A stretch of DNA of 64,000 nt from Thermococcus alcaliphilus (lineage in GTDB: Archaea; Methanobacteriota_B; Thermococci; Thermococcales; Thermococcaceae). The stretch spans positions 121,141-185,140 of the forward strand of contig NZ_JAMXLV010000023.1 in NCBI RefSeq assembly GCF_024054535.1, written 5' to 3'. The translations under genes and the position numbers were made by a program. This document shows positions 35,259 through 47,381 of this stretch, in pieces. How positions within the stretch are numbered: the first letter of the stretch is position 1; each line of letters begins with the position of its first letter. The notes under the pieces are model-generated. The model was not told the origin of the DNA. It worked only from the letters and a program-made list of their open reading frames with translations, and did not search any database.

Positions 35259-37133
35259 ATGAAGGTAAGAAAGATCGCGGCCCTTGCTGTTGGTGCCGCA
35301 ATGGTTGGAGCAACCCTTGGGTATGCAAGCGCCCAATCAGAGCTTCCAGGAAAGGAGTTCTTTGTTAAGGATGGAATGCCAAACGTTAAAATCGTAGTCG
35401 GAAGCAACGCTGCTGCTATGGATGTTGTGAGCGCAGCAGACATAGCTGTTGCACTCGGTACACTCCTCTACACCGAGAAGGAAGTCCAGGCAGAGGCAAC
35501 CGCAGTCGTTGTCAAGGAAGACACAGCTTACGACCCAGATGACATTCCAGTGTTTAAAGACAAATATAATGAAGAGACTCACGAATATGAAGATTTAGCT
35601 AGTGACGCAAACTATGGATGGTGGAATGGAAGTGCCTGGGACTGTGACTTGGATGAGGTAGTGTACTCCTGGACTACAGATTCCAATGGACTATGGGACT
35701 ATGGCGACGTTGAGACACCAACTTTGACATGGACCGAAGTCAATGCATCAGTAGGTGGGGATTCAGACCTCAACCCACTGGACTTCACAGTATATGATGC
35801 AATAATGTGGAAGTTTGGCACACCACTAACAGAAGAAGAAACGATAGATGGAAAAGACGTAACATTCACAGTAGATGAAGAGGCAGTGGGGTACACAGTT
35901 AAAATTGACGAGATTAGATTTGACAAAGATGAATGGGACGAACACTTGGAGGACTATGCGGACCTTTCAAGTAAAGAATTACTCCCACCAAAAGACATTG
36001 ATCTTGTTATCCCAGCATGGGCAGTTACTTATACTGTTGATTTCAAGGTTGGCTACTGGACTTGGCCAAGGCACAAATATTCAGGAATGCCCTACACGCT
36101 TTATGGCGTTGATGACATGGGACTTGATGAAGTATGGGTGGATGCAGCATACCCAGGAGACACCATTGAGCTCTTTGGCAAGGAGCTCAAGCTGGTAGAT
36201 GTTAACGCCAGTGGAACAGTCCTAGGACCTGACTACGTAGTTGTCGTTGGTGAAGCCTACGCGCCAGAATACATGAAGCAAGGAGAAACGTACACCTTTG
36301 GAGACTACAAGGTCACAGTCCTCGACATTGACGTTTACGACGACAAGGCATTACTCCAAGTTGAAGGTCCAGAAGGCTCAGAGCTTGTAATTGTTGATGC
36401 TGACGAGAACCCCACAGAGATCCTCTTCAATGGAGGAATAATGGTAACACTTTACGACACCTTTGTCGGTATTGAAGGCAACCTCATTGCACAGGTAGAA
36501 GTTTCAACAAACCTTGAGGGTTATGAAGAGACAGTCGAAGACTTCTTCGACGGATGGGACTTAGAATTCGTGCTGACTCCAGAAGGAGACGGTATAGACA
36601 AAATCATACTTACAAACAACAAAGATCTTAAGGGTTCAGAAATCAACCTCTTCAACCAGTTCAAGGTTTACTATGACTATACTCCATACGGTCCAGATGA
36701 GAAAGACAGCACTACATACTACGGAGCAGAGGCCTGGGTAAGAATCGACCCAATCGAACCAGAATGGGAATTCACAGAATATGAAATCGGCGACGAGATT
36801 GATGATGGCATCATTGACAGCGTCAAGACAGAGCCAGTCAAGACCGTCGAGATCAACAAGATCACAGAACCAATCACAGTCCTTGACACCGAAGTTGACG
36901 TCAACGCAGTTGACAGCAACCTCATCCTCGTCGGTGGACCAGTTGCAAACGCAATCACCAAGTACCTCGTTGACCAAGGACTAAGCACAGTTGACTGGGA
37001 GAACAGCGACGGTGACATCGAGTACATCGAAGATGCATTCGGAACATTCGACGTCCTTATCGTTGCCGGTAAGGACAGGTACGCCACAAGAGACGCAGCC
37101 AAGGAGCTCATGGAGTACTTGGCTGGCCTCTGA
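35259..37133 (+). CDS. S-layer protein
   Basis: Structural protein of the cell envelope lattice, 624 residues. It has a Sec signal peptide (MKVRKIAALAVGAAMVGATL, then GYASA, cleavage near residue 25). Family features are KIVVGSNAAAMDVVSAADIA near the N-terminus and the C-terminal pair VDSNLILVGGPVANAITKYL and VLIVAGKDRYATRDAAKELM. The protein is highly acidic, and tryptophan- and aspartate-rich between residues about 95 and 270. Codon choice shifts from the conserved ends (GTC, GAC, ATC) to a more AT-rich middle (about 35540-36060). The ribosome binding site is very strong. It should be one of the most abundant proteins of the cell. Confidence 0.9.
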   Translation: MKVRKIAALAVGAAMVGATLGYASAQSELPGKEFFVKDGMPNVKIVVGSNAAAMDVVSAADIAVALGTLLYTEKEVQAEATAVVVKEDTAYDPDDIPVFKDKYNEETHEYEDLASDANYGWWNGSAWDCDLDEVVYSWTTDSNGLWDYGDVETPTLTWTEVNASVGGDSDLNPLDFTVYDAIMWKFGTPLTEEETIDGKDVTFTVDEEAVGYTVKIDEIRFDKDEWDEHLEDYADLSSKELLPPKDIDLVIPAWAVTYTVDFKVGYWTWPRHKYSGMPYTLYGVDDMGLDEVWVDAAYPGDTIELFGKELKLVDVNASGTVLGPDYVVVVGEAYAPEYMKQGETYTFGDYKVTVLDIDVYDDKALLQVEGPEGSELVIVDADENPTEILFNGGIMVTLYDTFVGIEGNLIAQVEVSTNLEGYEETVEDFFDGWDLEFVLTPEGDGIDKIILTNNKDLKGSEINLFNQFKVYYDYTPYGPDEKDSTTYYGAEAWVRIDPIEPEWEFTEYEIGDEIDDGIIDSVKTEPVKTVEINKITEPITVLDTEVDVNAVDSNLILVGGPVANAITKYLVDQGLSTVDWENSDGDIEYIEDAFGTFDVLIVAGKDRYATRDAAKELMEYLAGL

Positions 37134-37164
37134 AGCCTTTTCCTTCTTTTTTAATTAACTTTTC
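37134..37164 (+). terminator. T-rich terminator after the S-layer gene
   Basis: The stop codon is followed by CTTTTCCTTCTTTTTTAATTAACTTTTC, a set of T runs of the kind that terminate archaeal transcription without a hairpin. Confidence 0.5.
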
Positions 37165-37179
37165 TTGGGGGTTTTGAAA

Positions 37180-37866
37180 TTGGATAAAAAGACACTGGCA
37201 GTTGTGTTATCCATTGTTTTCATTGCGGCTTCTGTCGGAGTTGTCTTCTATGGGTATTTGAATTGGGAAAAAGCAATCACTCCAAAAGGAGACCCTCTGG
37301 ATAAGGTTTTGGTTAAAATCCCCTATGGTGGAAGGCAGTACGGAGTTCTTCTCGAAAGTTACATAAGTGGTGACCCCCTTTTGGATTTGAACATTACTTT
37401 GAGAAGCAATGTTTATGATGATCTCACTATACTTGTTGGAGATCCAATCTTTAGAAACTGTGACGTTTCCCAATACGGGCAGATGTGTGTTTTGAGGAGC
37501 AAAACTGCCTCCGAGCTTTCGGTAACTGTATCACCAATATTCACGGCTGCGAGATATTGGTACTACATCCACAATGGCTATAATGAAACAGAGGCCCTTG
37601 CAAGGGCTCAGGCGGATAAGGATAAAATTCACACCACAACTCTGGCATTTGCCCAAAAGGTCAAGCTCGGGCTTGGATTAATGGGGAACAAAAAACACCT
37701 CGTGATAATACTAAAAGGCCCTGTAGAGGGCGCAAAGACAAACAGGATCTATGTCCCGAGGGAGGGAGTGCTGGTAATTGAGGCTACAAGTGAACAAAGC
37801 CTCTTTGTTGAAGTCTTGGCACTGAAAACAATAATCGCATCACAGGCGACGGGAGAGAGCAGTTAA
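37180..37866 (+). CDS. membrane-anchored protein downstream of the S-layer gene
   Basis: A 228-residue protein with one N-terminal transmembrane segment (TLAVVLSIVFIAASVGVVFY, about residues 6-25) and an extracellular domain; two cysteines (NCDVSQYGQMC) could form a disulfide. I do not recognise a family. The start is taken as TTG 37180, seven nucleotides after GGGGGT; a TTG at 37165 overlaps that site. The position directly after the S-layer gene suggests a lattice anchor or associated envelope protein. It overlaps the end of the convergent radical SAM gene by 4 bp. Confidence 0.62.
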   Translation: MDKKTLAVVLSIVFIAASVGVVFYGYLNWEKAITPKGDPLDKVLVKIPYGGRQYGVLLESYISGDPLLDLNITLRSNVYDDLTILVGDPIFRNCDVSQYGQMCVLRSKTASELSVTVSPIFTAARYWYYIHNGYNETEALARAQADKDKIHTTTLAFAQKVKLGLGLMGNKKHLVIILKGPVEGAKTNRIYVPREGVLVIEATSEQSLFVEVLALKTIIASQATGESS

Positions 37867-39608
37867 ATTTCTATAGCTCTTTTGTACATTTCTCTCTTCT
37901 CTGCTTCTATAACCTCCAAAAACTCCTCCTTGCTTTTGAACGGTCTTTTTGCGAGGATCTTTGCAACTTTTTTCTTTCCAATTCCAGGCAGATAGCTTAA
38001 AACCTTTGAGCTCTCCCTGTTCACGTTTACAGGCACAGGGATTCCAGTTATGCTCCTAAAGCCGTGATCAACAATTAAAACATCGTAAAACCTGTTCAGC
38101 TCAATTTTCTTTGGGATTCCGACTATTAGGGGGTAGCTCCCTATCTGCCTGCCGTATGTTAGGCCGTTATCAAACACCTCCGCCCTAACATCCCTCAAAA
38201 TCGTCCCCACCGGCACGAGCCTTTTAAGCATAGGATAGTCTATTTCGTGCCTTATCTTGTACTTGTAGTGCTTTATGAGGGCTTTGTGCTTCTCGGTCTT
38301 TACCTTATCCCTCATATGCCACAAAGGCGTCCCTGGAAAGACAACGACCTGCCTTATGTTTATCCTCCTCACCAACAGCCCATCGTCGAGGATTTTCTTT
38401 AAGAACTCATAGGTAAGCTCGTAAGTCTTCTTGGTTTCTCCAGGAAGGCCGAAGAGTATGTTTATTCCTGGTAAAAGCCAGGGCATTCCGTTGTAACCTC
38501 TTTTGGCACCGACTTCATTCAAAATCCTAACCGCTTCGTAGGTTTCCTCCGCTGTGGAGTTCAGGTTATTGAGCCTTGCAACCTTTGGGTCGGCCGTTTC
38601 AAGCCCAAAGGCAACGACGTTTCCAGGTGTGCCGTATTTTATAAGCGTCTTCGCAATTTTAATGCTTTCCTCAGGATAATTTGCTATAACCGCTGGATTG
38701 GCATTGTCTACATGCAAAGTCTTCACATCTGGGGCAACTACTCTAATTCCCTTAAAAAGCATCTCAAGGGCTTCTGGGTTTGGAATCGGAACCCTGCCGT
38801 TCGGCTTAGCCATGTATGAAAAGATACAGCTCTGCCTTCCTACCCTAAAGTGCCTTACTCCTAGGTTATAGAGCACTTCAACTTCCTTAACGATGTCTTC
38901 AATAGGTCGGTCTTCTATTGATTTGTATCTCACGGGTTCAGTGCAGAAGGAACACCCTCCTATGCCCGCAGCTTTGGGACATCCTCTCTGGGTTTCGATT
39001 TCCACTATAACAAAATCCGGGTAATCGGGAAATTGCTTCACAACTTCGGCACCTAAGAGTGCGTAGTCCCTTAATTCCAAATAGTCCCTAAAGCGAAATG
39101 GATTTGCGTCCTTAGGGTTTGTGAAGAAGTCATAAAGAAAAGCCTCCAGGTCGCTGTAAACGATGTGGTCAAAAATTGCATGGGCAAGGGTTAGTTCCCT
39201 TGAGCTTATCTTTGTCCCACCTTCATGGGCTGAGCCCATAAAAGCCGGCCCGCCGAGGATTTTAATGCCCTTGAAGGGTTTTATAAACTTTGCAACCTCT
39301 TCCACTTGAGAAGGAACCGCAGAAAGGTATTTCCCTGGAGTATGCAGCCCACCGATGTATATGATCACATCAGCTTTCTCAAGAATTTCTTTTGTTTTAT
39401 ACACGTTGGGAGTTTTGTTTTTGGTTTTTATTCCTTGCTCGCCTTCAAAAGTAAAGCGGAGGTCATCTATCGTGAGGTAAAAAATTCTCGCATCTTTTCT
39501 GGCTTTTTTTATTGCACCGTAGGCGTATCTTGGGTAGATCCCCAAATATGGAGGCACTCCAAGTCCCGCTGGTTCGTCGGTGTAGCCATCAACTATCGCA
39601 ACTATCAT
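37863..39608 (-). CDS. radical SAM enzyme with C-terminal helix-hairpin-helix (COG1031-like)
   Basis: A 581-residue protein. The N-terminal about 190 residues form a Rossmann-like part (YPRYAYGAIKKARKDARIFY; IIYIGGLHTPGKYLSAVP). The radical SAM cluster reads RGCPKAAGIGGCSFC (about residue 215), that is C-x8-C-x2-C, an expanded form of the usual spacing. GLETADPKVARLNNLN and LFGLPGETKKTYE follow. A C-terminal HhH motif (LSYLPGIGKKKVAKILAKRP) suggests nucleic-acid binding. The substrate is unknown; tRNA or rRNA modification is plausible. No ribosome binding site is evident, and the ATG at 39608 may be leaderless. Confidence 0.82.
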   Translation of the reverse strand: MIVAIVDGYTDEPAGLGVPPYLGIYPRYAYGAIKKARKDARIFYLTIDDLRFTFEGEQGIKTKNKTPNVYKTKEILEKADVIIYIGGLHTPGKYLSAVPSQVEEVAKFIKPFKGIKILGGPAFMGSAHEGGTKISSRELTLAHAIFDHIVYSDLEAFLYDFFTNPKDANPFRFRDYLELRDYALLGAEVVKQFPDYPDFVIVEIETQRGCPKAAGIGGCSFCTEPVRYKSIEDRPIEDIVKEVEVLYNLGVRHFRVGRQSCIFSYMAKPNGRVPIPNPEALEMLFKGIRVVAPDVKTLHVDNANPAVIANYPEESIKIAKTLIKYGTPGNVVAFGLETADPKVARLNNLNSTAEETYEAVRILNEVGAKRGYNGMPWLLPGINILFGLPGETKKTYELTYEFLKKILDDGLLVRRINIRQVVVFPGTPLWHMRDKVKTEKHKALIKHYKYKIRHEIDYPMLKRLVPVGTILRDVRAEVFDNGLTYGRQIGSYPLIVGIPKKIELNRFYDVLIVDHGFRSITGIPVPVNVNRESSKVLSYLPGIGKKKVAKILAKRPFKSKEEFLEVIEAEKREMYKRAIEI

Positions 39609-39691
39609 GTGTGGGGATTTTGGTTAGAGGTTTAAAAATCCAACGAAAGTATTTAAGTCAGTTTAACATAGTTCATACTGCGGTGTCCTTA

Positions 39692-41658
<1,967 letters not shown>

Positions 41659-41734
41659 GGTCTCTCCCCCCAAGAATATACAGCTTAGGGCTTTTAATAC
41701 TTTTCGAGAAATTTTGAAAAAGAAGAAGAGAGTG

Positions 41735-42097
41735 CTACTCCCTATATTCTTCAAGTATTTCGAGTATCTTTTCTGCTTCCTCTTTGGTGGGCATGTGTTC
41801 TTCCTTGGCAAAGATGACTCTTATGTCAAAGTAGTCTTCGGGCATTATGTCAACAATTTTTGTCGCTATTCTCCCATCAAGCCATTCAAAGAGACCTGTT
41901 AGCCTTTCTCTAAGCTCTTTTGCCTTTTCTGCTGGTAGTTTTGAGAACCTCTCGGCATGCTCAATGCTGACCCTTGCCTCATAGAATATTGGCTCTTCTG
42001 GGTTTTCTTCAGCCCCTTCCTCTTTTCTCTTGAGTAGTAATTCCCTTGCCTCTGGAATTGAGATGTATTCCTCCTTAAGCTTCTTGCGCCCTATCAT
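41735..42097 (-). CDS. rpo4: DNA-directed RNA polymerase subunit Rpo4 (F)
   Basis: Stalk subunit of archaeal RNA polymerase, partner of Rpo7. The 120-residue protein has YISIPEARELLLKRKEEG at the N-terminus and the helical HRDC-like domain with SKLPAEKAKELRERL and IATKIVDIMPEDYFDIRVIF, ending EKILEILEEYRE. The start is ATG 42097, after GTGAGAGCT (the in-frame GTG at 42106 is the ribosome binding site). Five nt separate it from rpl21e. Confidence 0.94.
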   Translation of the reverse strand: MIGRKKLKEEYISIPEARELLLKRKEEGAEENPEEPIFYEARVSIEHAERFSKLPAEKAKELRERLTGLFEWLDGRIATKIVDIMPEDYFDIRVIFAKEEHMPTKEEAEKILEILEEYRE

Positions 42098-42102
42098 AGC
42101 TC

Positions 42103-42396
42103 TCACTTCTGGGGTCTTAAATGGACTGGGTGAATAAAGAATGTCTTAACTTTACCGCCATCGGTGAGCTGGACTATGTATGCATCTCCCCTTTTTCCAA
42201 CTACTGTACCGGTTCTTCCATGGAACCTTGGATCGGGCATTCCTTTGTGGTAGCTTGGCTCAATCACTATGTGGACTTTCTGTCCGACTTCAAACTCTTG
42301 GAGGAACCTTGTTAATGGAGGAAGACCTCTCCTCCTTGGTGATTTGCTAAGCTTACCTCTGGTTTTCCTTCTAACAGTATGGGCTTTTTGAACCAT
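42103..42396 (-). CDS. rpl21e: 50S ribosomal protein L21e
   Basis: Large-subunit protein of 97 residues. It begins [20 protein letters not shown] and has the SH3-like barrel [20 protein letters not shown] and [19 protein letters not shown]. The start is ATG 42396, after GAGGTGATTGAT. Two TATA-like elements upstream on the minus strand (CGTATAAG near 42440 and ACTTTATAAATGG near 42510) suggest a promoter separate from pus10. Confidence 0.95.
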   Translation of the reverse strand: MVQKAHTVRRKTRGKLSKSPRRRGLPPLTRFLQEFEVGQKVHIVIEPSYHKGMPDPRFHGRTGTVVGKRGDAYIVQLTDGGKVKTFFIHPVHLRPQK

Positions 42397-42519
42397 ATCA
42401 ATCACCTCTTAGAGCTTATTTAGGAGTTTCAACAACTTATACGTTTAGGAACAAGCTTTTATCAACTATGGGTCTTTCCCAATACCATAAGCTCATGTGC
42501 TCAACCATTTATAAAGTTT

Positions 42520-43692
42520 TCACTGCTCATCTAGGATGTTCAGCACATCAAGTTTTTCGCACCAAGCCTTCTTTCCTAATATCTCGCTCACCGAAGGGGT
42601 TGTCCTCCCATTGTCTCCCGAAATTAGTTCTTTTATGTAGAGCCCTCCGTCGGTTATCAGGCGGAGTTTAAAATGCCTTTCATCTAAAAGCTCACCTTCA
42701 GCCTCATGGACTTTTCTCACTCTCACTAAATCAGCCCTTCTCCCTAAAACCCTTCTAGGGGTTCTTTGATGAATGGTTGCTCCTTCGAGTGCCTTAACGA
42801 CCTTTTCAACCTCTTCCCTGCTGATGCCCTCCTCAACATAAACAAGGGCCTCGTATTCTTTTTTGTGGTTTGACGTGAGAACCTTTTCGGCTTCTTCCTT
42901 GGTTATAAACCTAAGCCCTAAGACCTCAACTTTCCCGCTCTTGTTGATTTCCTCTGCAATTTTCTCTAAGTCAATATGCCTTTTTATTGGTCTCTTAACC
43001 TCAACAACAAAAGGTCGCCCATTCCCAAGCATTCTCACATCTACATCCTCTCTTCCAGCTCCGTGGAATATGCATTTTCCTTTTGTCGCTTTTGAAAAAG
43101 GTTTGCAGATTATTGACGCAACACTTTCTTTGAATCCCCTTAATGGCGTTTGAGGGATCCCCCTAACTAGCTTCCTGTAGCGACCGTAGATGTAGAGAGG
43201 CTTTATCTGGAGTTCCACCCTCTCGTTGTATGGCTCCACTATAAAAACAACATCTGGGTTGCTCTTGTTTACAGGCTTTTGAAGTATGAGTTCAAGGACC
43301 TTTCCAATTTCTCTGTTCAATTCTCTGTTTATTGGTTCAGCATACTTCAACCCAAACTTTTCAATTATCTCCCGTTCTTTCTCTACAATTTCCTTGGGAA
43401 CCCTTGAGCCAACGAGAAAGCTCTCAAACTCAAGTCCAAGCCTTGAAACCTTATCATAGCAAAGCCTTGCAAGATACTCGGTCTTTTTGAAGATATTTCC
43501 GCAAAGCTCACACTCTTGGGGCTCCTGAAAGCTCTCTTCGCCTCTAGCTTCTCTTTCCATATTAATGACTAACCTTATTGATTTCCCTCGGATGTGATTG
43601 TCTCCCTTCCCAAGCAGGGCAAAGGCCCTTCCCAAGCAGTGATCACAGAGTTTGTGCTCTTTGAGTATCTCTTCGGCCTTTTCTATTATCAT
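42520..43692 (-). CDS. pus10: tRNA pseudouridine synthase Pus10
   Basis: Makes pseudouridine 54 and 55 in the tRNA T-loop of archaea. It has 390 residues with an N-terminal zinc-binding module (CDHCLGRAF, then CELCGNIFKK), a THUMP-related domain, and a C-terminal catalytic domain with the active aspartate in GAGREDVDVRMLGNGRPFVV and later RRVLGRRADLVRVRKVHE. The start is ATG 43692, six nt after GGTG. It precedes rpl21e-rpo4 on the same strand, the usual archaeal order. Confidence 0.93.
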   Translation of the reverse strand: MIIEKAEEILKEHKLCDHCLGRAFALLGKGDNHIRGKSIRLVINMEREARGEESFQEPQECELCGNIFKKTEYLARLCYDKVSRLGLEFESFLVGSRVPKEIVEKEREIIEKFGLKYAEPINRELNREIGKVLELILQKPVNKSNPDVVFIVEPYNERVELQIKPLYIYGRYRKLVRGIPQTPLRGFKESVASIICKPFSKATKGKCIFHGAGREDVDVRMLGNGRPFVVEVKRPIKRHIDLEKIAEEINKSGKVEVLGLRFITKEEAEKVLTSNHKKEYEALVYVEEGISREEVEKVVKALEGATIHQRTPRRVLGRRADLVRVRKVHEAEGELLDERHFKLRLITDGGLYIKELISGDNGRTTPSVSEILGKKAWCEKLDVLNILDEQ

Positions 43693-43737
43693 CACTAGCA
43701 CCCTTAAGCTTTTTAATGCCCTTTCAAACTTTCCCCT

Positions 43738-44031
43738 ATGATGACGAGAAGACAGAAGATAATAAAGCTTTTGGAGGAGAGGGACTACAGTGTAAGTGAA
43801 CTTGCAATGCTCCTCGAGATGAGAGGCAAAGGGAGCAAAAAGGTAATCCTTGAAGACCTTAAAGCTATTGCAAATATCGTAAAGCGTGAAGGAAAGGCTC
43901 TCCTCATTCAGCCAGCCCAGTGCAGGAAGTGTGGCTTCATATTTAAACCGGAGATAAAAATACCGGGTAGATGTCCAAAGTGCAGGTCGGAATGGATCGA
44001 AGAGCCGAGGTTTAAAATCGAGACTCGATAG
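43738..44031 (+). CDS. HTH regulator fused to a zinc ribbon (COG3357 type)
   Basis: A 97-residue protein. The first about 50 residues form a winged-helix-like domain (RRQKIIKLLEERDYSVSELA, then MLLEMRGKGSKKVILEDLKA). The C-terminus is a zinc ribbon (CRKCGFIF...GRCPKCRSEW). Such archaeal proteins are predicted transcription regulators. Two adjacent ATG codons (43738 and 43741) are possible starts, and no strong ribosome binding site is present. It is divergent from pus10 across 45 nt. Confidence 0.8.
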   Translation: MMTRRQKIIKLLEERDYSVSELAMLLEMRGKGSKKVILEDLKAIANIVKREGKALLIQPAQCRKCGFIFKPEIKIPGRCPKCRSEWIEEPRFKIETR

Positions 44032-44115
44032 GGGCTATCCCTAGAGTAGGAAAAAGAGACAATGTTTATATTCCTCTCACCTCTATCTAGCTTAAGATTC
44101 AAAGGGGGTTTCGCT

Positions 44116-45435
44116 ATGAGGAAAGTCGAGCTTTTCATGAAGGAAAAAGGCATTGAAATTGGCGATTATGTTGAGGTTGTGGAAAAGGAAAACGGCACAA
44201 GAGTCACTCACAGGGGCATTGTAATGCCCCCATATGAGCTTTCAAAGGGAGAAACCCTTACAATAAAGCTGGACAACGGGTACAACATCGGGATTTTAAT
44301 CGACCAGATAGCAGAAGTAAAGATCCTCGAAAAAGCCAAGCCAAGAAAAGAGATTTCATTTAAAGAAGTTTTACCTAAAAAACCTGGGCTTCCAAACGTT
44401 ACCATAATAGGAACCGGAGGAACCATAGCGAGCAAAATAGATTACAAAACTGGTGCGGTTCATGCGGCATTTACAGCTGAGGAGCTCGCAAAAGCCGTTC
44501 CGGAAATTTTTGAAATAGCAAACATAACCCCAAAGCTTCTCTTTAACATAATGAGCGAAGATATGAGGCCTGAATACTGGAAAAAGATGGCTCATGAGGT
44601 TGCAAAGGCACTCAACAGTGGGGAGGATGGAGTTATAATAGGACATGGAACAGACACGATGGGGTATTCTGCTGCTGCATTAAGCTTCATGCTGAGGGAT
44701 TTAGGAAAGCCTGTAATCTTCGTTGGCTCCCAGAGGAGTAGCGATAGACCTTCAAGCGATGCTGCGATGAATTTAATATGCTCCACCAGGATGGCAGTTG
44801 AGGACTTTGGTGAGGTTGCCGTTGTGATGCACGGAGAAACCAGCGACACCTACTGTTTGGCACACAGAGGGACAAAGGTTAGAAAAATGCACACCTCAAG
44901 GAGAGACGCCTTCAGGAGTATAAACGACGTTCCCATAGCAAAGATATGGTCCGATGGAAGAGTCGAGTACCTAAGGGACGATTACAGAAAAAGAAGGGAG
45001 AGCGAAGTATGGGTTGATGACAAGCTTGAAGAAAAAGTTGCCCTAATAAAGGTTTATCCAGGCATGAGCGGAGAGCTCATAGACTTTTTAGTGGATAAAG
45101 GCTACAAGGGAATTGTAATAGAGGGCACAGGTCTCGGCCACACACCAAACGAGATAATTCCAACTATAGAAAGGGCAGTTGAGGAAGGTGTTGCAGTTTG
45201 CATGACGAGCCAGTGCCTTTACGGTAGAGTCAACCTCAACGTCTATTCCACTGGGAGAAAGCTCCTTAAAGCCGGTGTTATTCCATGTGAAGACATGCTT
45301 CCAGAGACGGCTTACGTGAAGCTCATATGGGTTCTTGGTCATACGCAGAACCTTGAGGAAGTTAGAAAGATGATGCTTACAAACTATGCTGGAGAGATTA
45401 CCCCCTACACAAGATTTGACACTTATCTGAGGTGA
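44116..45435 (+). CDS. gatD: Glu-tRNA(Gln) amidotransferase subunit D
   Basis: Asparaginase-like subunit of the archaeal GatDE enzyme, which frees ammonia from glutamine and sends it to GatE. It has 439 residues: an N-terminal SH3-like barrel ([20 protein letters not shown]), then the amidohydrolase domain with [33 protein letters not shown] and [17 protein letters not shown]. The start is ATG 44116, after GGGGGTTTCGCT. It is followed by gatE across 5 nt, and a TATA-like ATGTTTATATTCC lies 45 nt upstream. Confidence 0.95.
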   Translation: MRKVELFMKEKGIEIGDYVEVVEKENGTRVTHRGIVMPPYELSKGETLTIKLDNGYNIGILIDQIAEVKILEKAKPRKEISFKEVLPKKPGLPNVTIIGTGGTIASKIDYKTGAVHAAFTAEELAKAVPEIFEIANITPKLLFNIMSEDMRPEYWKKMAHEVAKALNSGEDGVIIGHGTDTMGYSAAALSFMLRDLGKPVIFVGSQRSSDRPSSDAAMNLICSTRMAVEDFGEVAVVMHGETSDTYCLAHRGTKVRKMHTSRRDAFRSINDVPIAKIWSDGRVEYLRDDYRKRRESEVWVDDKLEEKVALIKVYPGMSGELIDFLVDKGYKGIVIEGTGLGHTPNEIIPTIERAVEEGVAVCMTSQCLYGRVNLNVYSTGRKLLKAGVIPCEDMLPETAYVKLIWVLGHTQNLEEVRKMMLTNYAGEITPYTRFDTYLR

Positions 45436-45440
45436 TAAAT

Positions 45441-47324
45441 ATGGAGTTTGATTATAAGGCACTTGGTCTCAAAGTTGGTCTTGAAATTCACAGACAGCTC
45501 GATACGAAAAAGCTGTTCTCTCCTGTACCGAGTGAACTTCATGAGGAAGTAGATTTTACAGTTGAGAGAAGACTAAGGCCTACAATGAGCGAGCTTGGAG
45601 AGATTGACCAGGCTGCACTTGAAGAGTTCAAAAAGGGTAGGGTTTTTGTCTATGAGGGGAACTACAGGTACAGTGACCTGGTTTATCTGGACGAAGAGCC
45701 GCCCCATCTACCGGATGAAGAGGCATTAAGGGTTGCCCTCCAGATTACCTATCTCCTAAATGCCATCCCGGTTGATGAAGTTCATTTTATGAGGAAGATC
45801 GTCATAGACGGCTCCAACGTCTCAGGCTTCCAGAGAACTGCCATAGTTGGCATGAACGGTAAGGTGGATACTCCATGGGGGAGCGTTGGGATTCCGACGA
45901 TCTGTCTTGAAGAAGATGCGTGTAGGATTATAGAGCAGGGAGACAAGAAAGCAGTTTACAGGCTTGACCGTTTGGGGATTCCTTTAATTGAAATAGCAAC
46001 TACTCCAGACATTCACCATCCGGAACAGGCAAAGGTCGTGGCAAAGTTCATAGGCGATGCTTTGAGGGCAACGCGCAAAGTAAAACGTGGTCTCGGGACA
46101 ATAAGGCAAGATTTAAACGTTTCCATCAAAGGCGGGGCTAGGATTGAGATTAAGGGTGTTCAAGAGCTGGATATGATACCTTTGATAATTAAGCGCGAAG
46201 TTGAGAGACAGCTCAATCTCATAAAGATCAAAGAGGAGCTTGAGAAGAGGGGAGCAAAAGAGGAAGAGCTGAAAGAGGAGTTTTATGACGTGAGCGACAT
46301 CTTTGCTAACACAGGCTCAAAGATAATTGCCAATGTCTTGAAAAAGGGAGGAAAAGTTTTGGCTATTAGGCTTCCAAAGTTTAGAGGTCTTATAGGCTTC
46401 GAAATTCAGCCCGGAAGAAGGCTTGGAACGGAAATGGCTGACAGGGCTAAGAAGTACGTAAAAGGTATATTCCACATTGATGAGCTGCCAAACTATGGCA
46501 TAAGCCAAGAGGAAGTCGACAAGGTCGTTGAGAGACTCGACCTTGGGGAACTTGATGCCTTTGTGTTAGTTGCGGCTGAGGAAGAGATTGCCAAGAAAGC
46601 CCTTAAAGAGGTTCTTCAGAGGGCACGAGAGGCCATTAGAGGCGTCCCCGAGGAAACGAGAAGGGCTTTGCCGGATGGAAATACCCAATACATGCGCCCG
46701 CTTCCGGGAAAAGCAAGAATGTATCCAGAAACAGATATTCCGCCGATATTTATCAGTGAAGAGCTTAAGAAAGAGATCTTAGAGAACCTTCCAGAGTATC
46801 CACAGGCGAGAGTGGAGCGCTACGTTAAGGAGTACGGCATAGATAAAAGCTTAGCACAGACGTTAGTTGATGATGAGAGAGATGAGCTCTTTGAAGAGCT
46901 TATAGGGATGGGTGTTAAACCCTCCTTGGCGGCTTCAGTCCTTGTAGTGGTTCTCAAAGGTCTTAAGAAGGAAGTGCCAATTGAGAACATTACGGAGAAG
47001 CACATAAAAGATGCGTTCAAACTTTTCCTCGACAACAGGATAGCAAAGGAGGCATTTGAAGAAATATTCAAGGAGCTTGCACTCCATCCAGAGAAGACCG
47101 CTTTGCAGGTTGCAGAGGAGAAAGGACTCACATTGTTAAGTGAAGAAGAAGTTGAGAGAATAGTCGAGGAAATAGTTCAGGAGAACATAGACGTAGTGAA
47201 GGCCAAAGGCATGGGTGCAATGGGAATGCTCATGGGAAGGACAATGGCCAAGCTTAGAGGAAAGGCCGATGGAAAGCTGGTTAGCCAGCTCGTGAGGAAA
47301 AAGATTCAAGAGTTTAGCTCTTAA
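45441..47324 (+). CDS. gatE: Glu-tRNA(Gln) amidotransferase subunit E
   Basis: Kinase/amidotransferase subunit that converts misacylated Glu-tRNA(Gln) to Gln-tRNA(Gln). The 627-residue protein has the GatB/GatE signature [20 protein letters not shown] at the start, [38 protein letters not shown] and RTRQDLN-type [20 protein letters not shown]. An inserted GAD domain and a YqeY-like tail ([20 protein letters not shown]) complete the GatE layout. The start is ATG 45441, after GAGGTGATAAAT. Confidence 0.96.
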   Translation: MEFDYKALGLKVGLEIHRQLDTKKLFSPVPSELHEEVDFTVERRLRPTMSELGEIDQAALEEFKKGRVFVYEGNYRYSDLVYLDEEPPHLPDEEALRVALQITYLLNAIPVDEVHFMRKIVIDGSNVSGFQRTAIVGMNGKVDTPWGSVGIPTICLEEDACRIIEQGDKKAVYRLDRLGIPLIEIATTPDIHHPEQAKVVAKFIGDALRATRKVKRGLGTIRQDLNVSIKGGARIEIKGVQELDMIPLIIKREVERQLNLIKIKEELEKRGAKEEELKEEFYDVSDIFANTGSKIIANVLKKGGKVLAIRLPKFRGLIGFEIQPGRRLGTEMADRAKKYVKGIFHIDELPNYGISQEEVDKVVERLDLGELDAFVLVAAEEEIAKKALKEVLQRAREAIRGVPEETRRALPDGNTQYMRPLPGKARMYPETDIPPIFISEELKKEILENLPEYPQARVERYVKEYGIDKSLAQTLVDDERDELFEELIGMGVKPSLAASVLVVVLKGLKKEVPIENITEKHIKDAFKLFLDNRIAKEAFEEIFKELALHPEKTALQVAEEKGLTLLSEEEVERIVEEIVQENIDVVKAKGMGAMGMLMGRTMAKLRGKADGKLVSQLVRKKIQEFSS

Positions 47325-47381
47325 TTCTCCTTTTTCAATAACTTTTTAAGATTTGAAGTTGTATCCTAAGCGGGAAGAGAG

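Noticed and set aside
36636..37111. Long minus-strand frames opposite the S-layer gene
   Set aside because: They are shadows of a highly biased coding sequence and have no promoter or ribosome binding site of their own.
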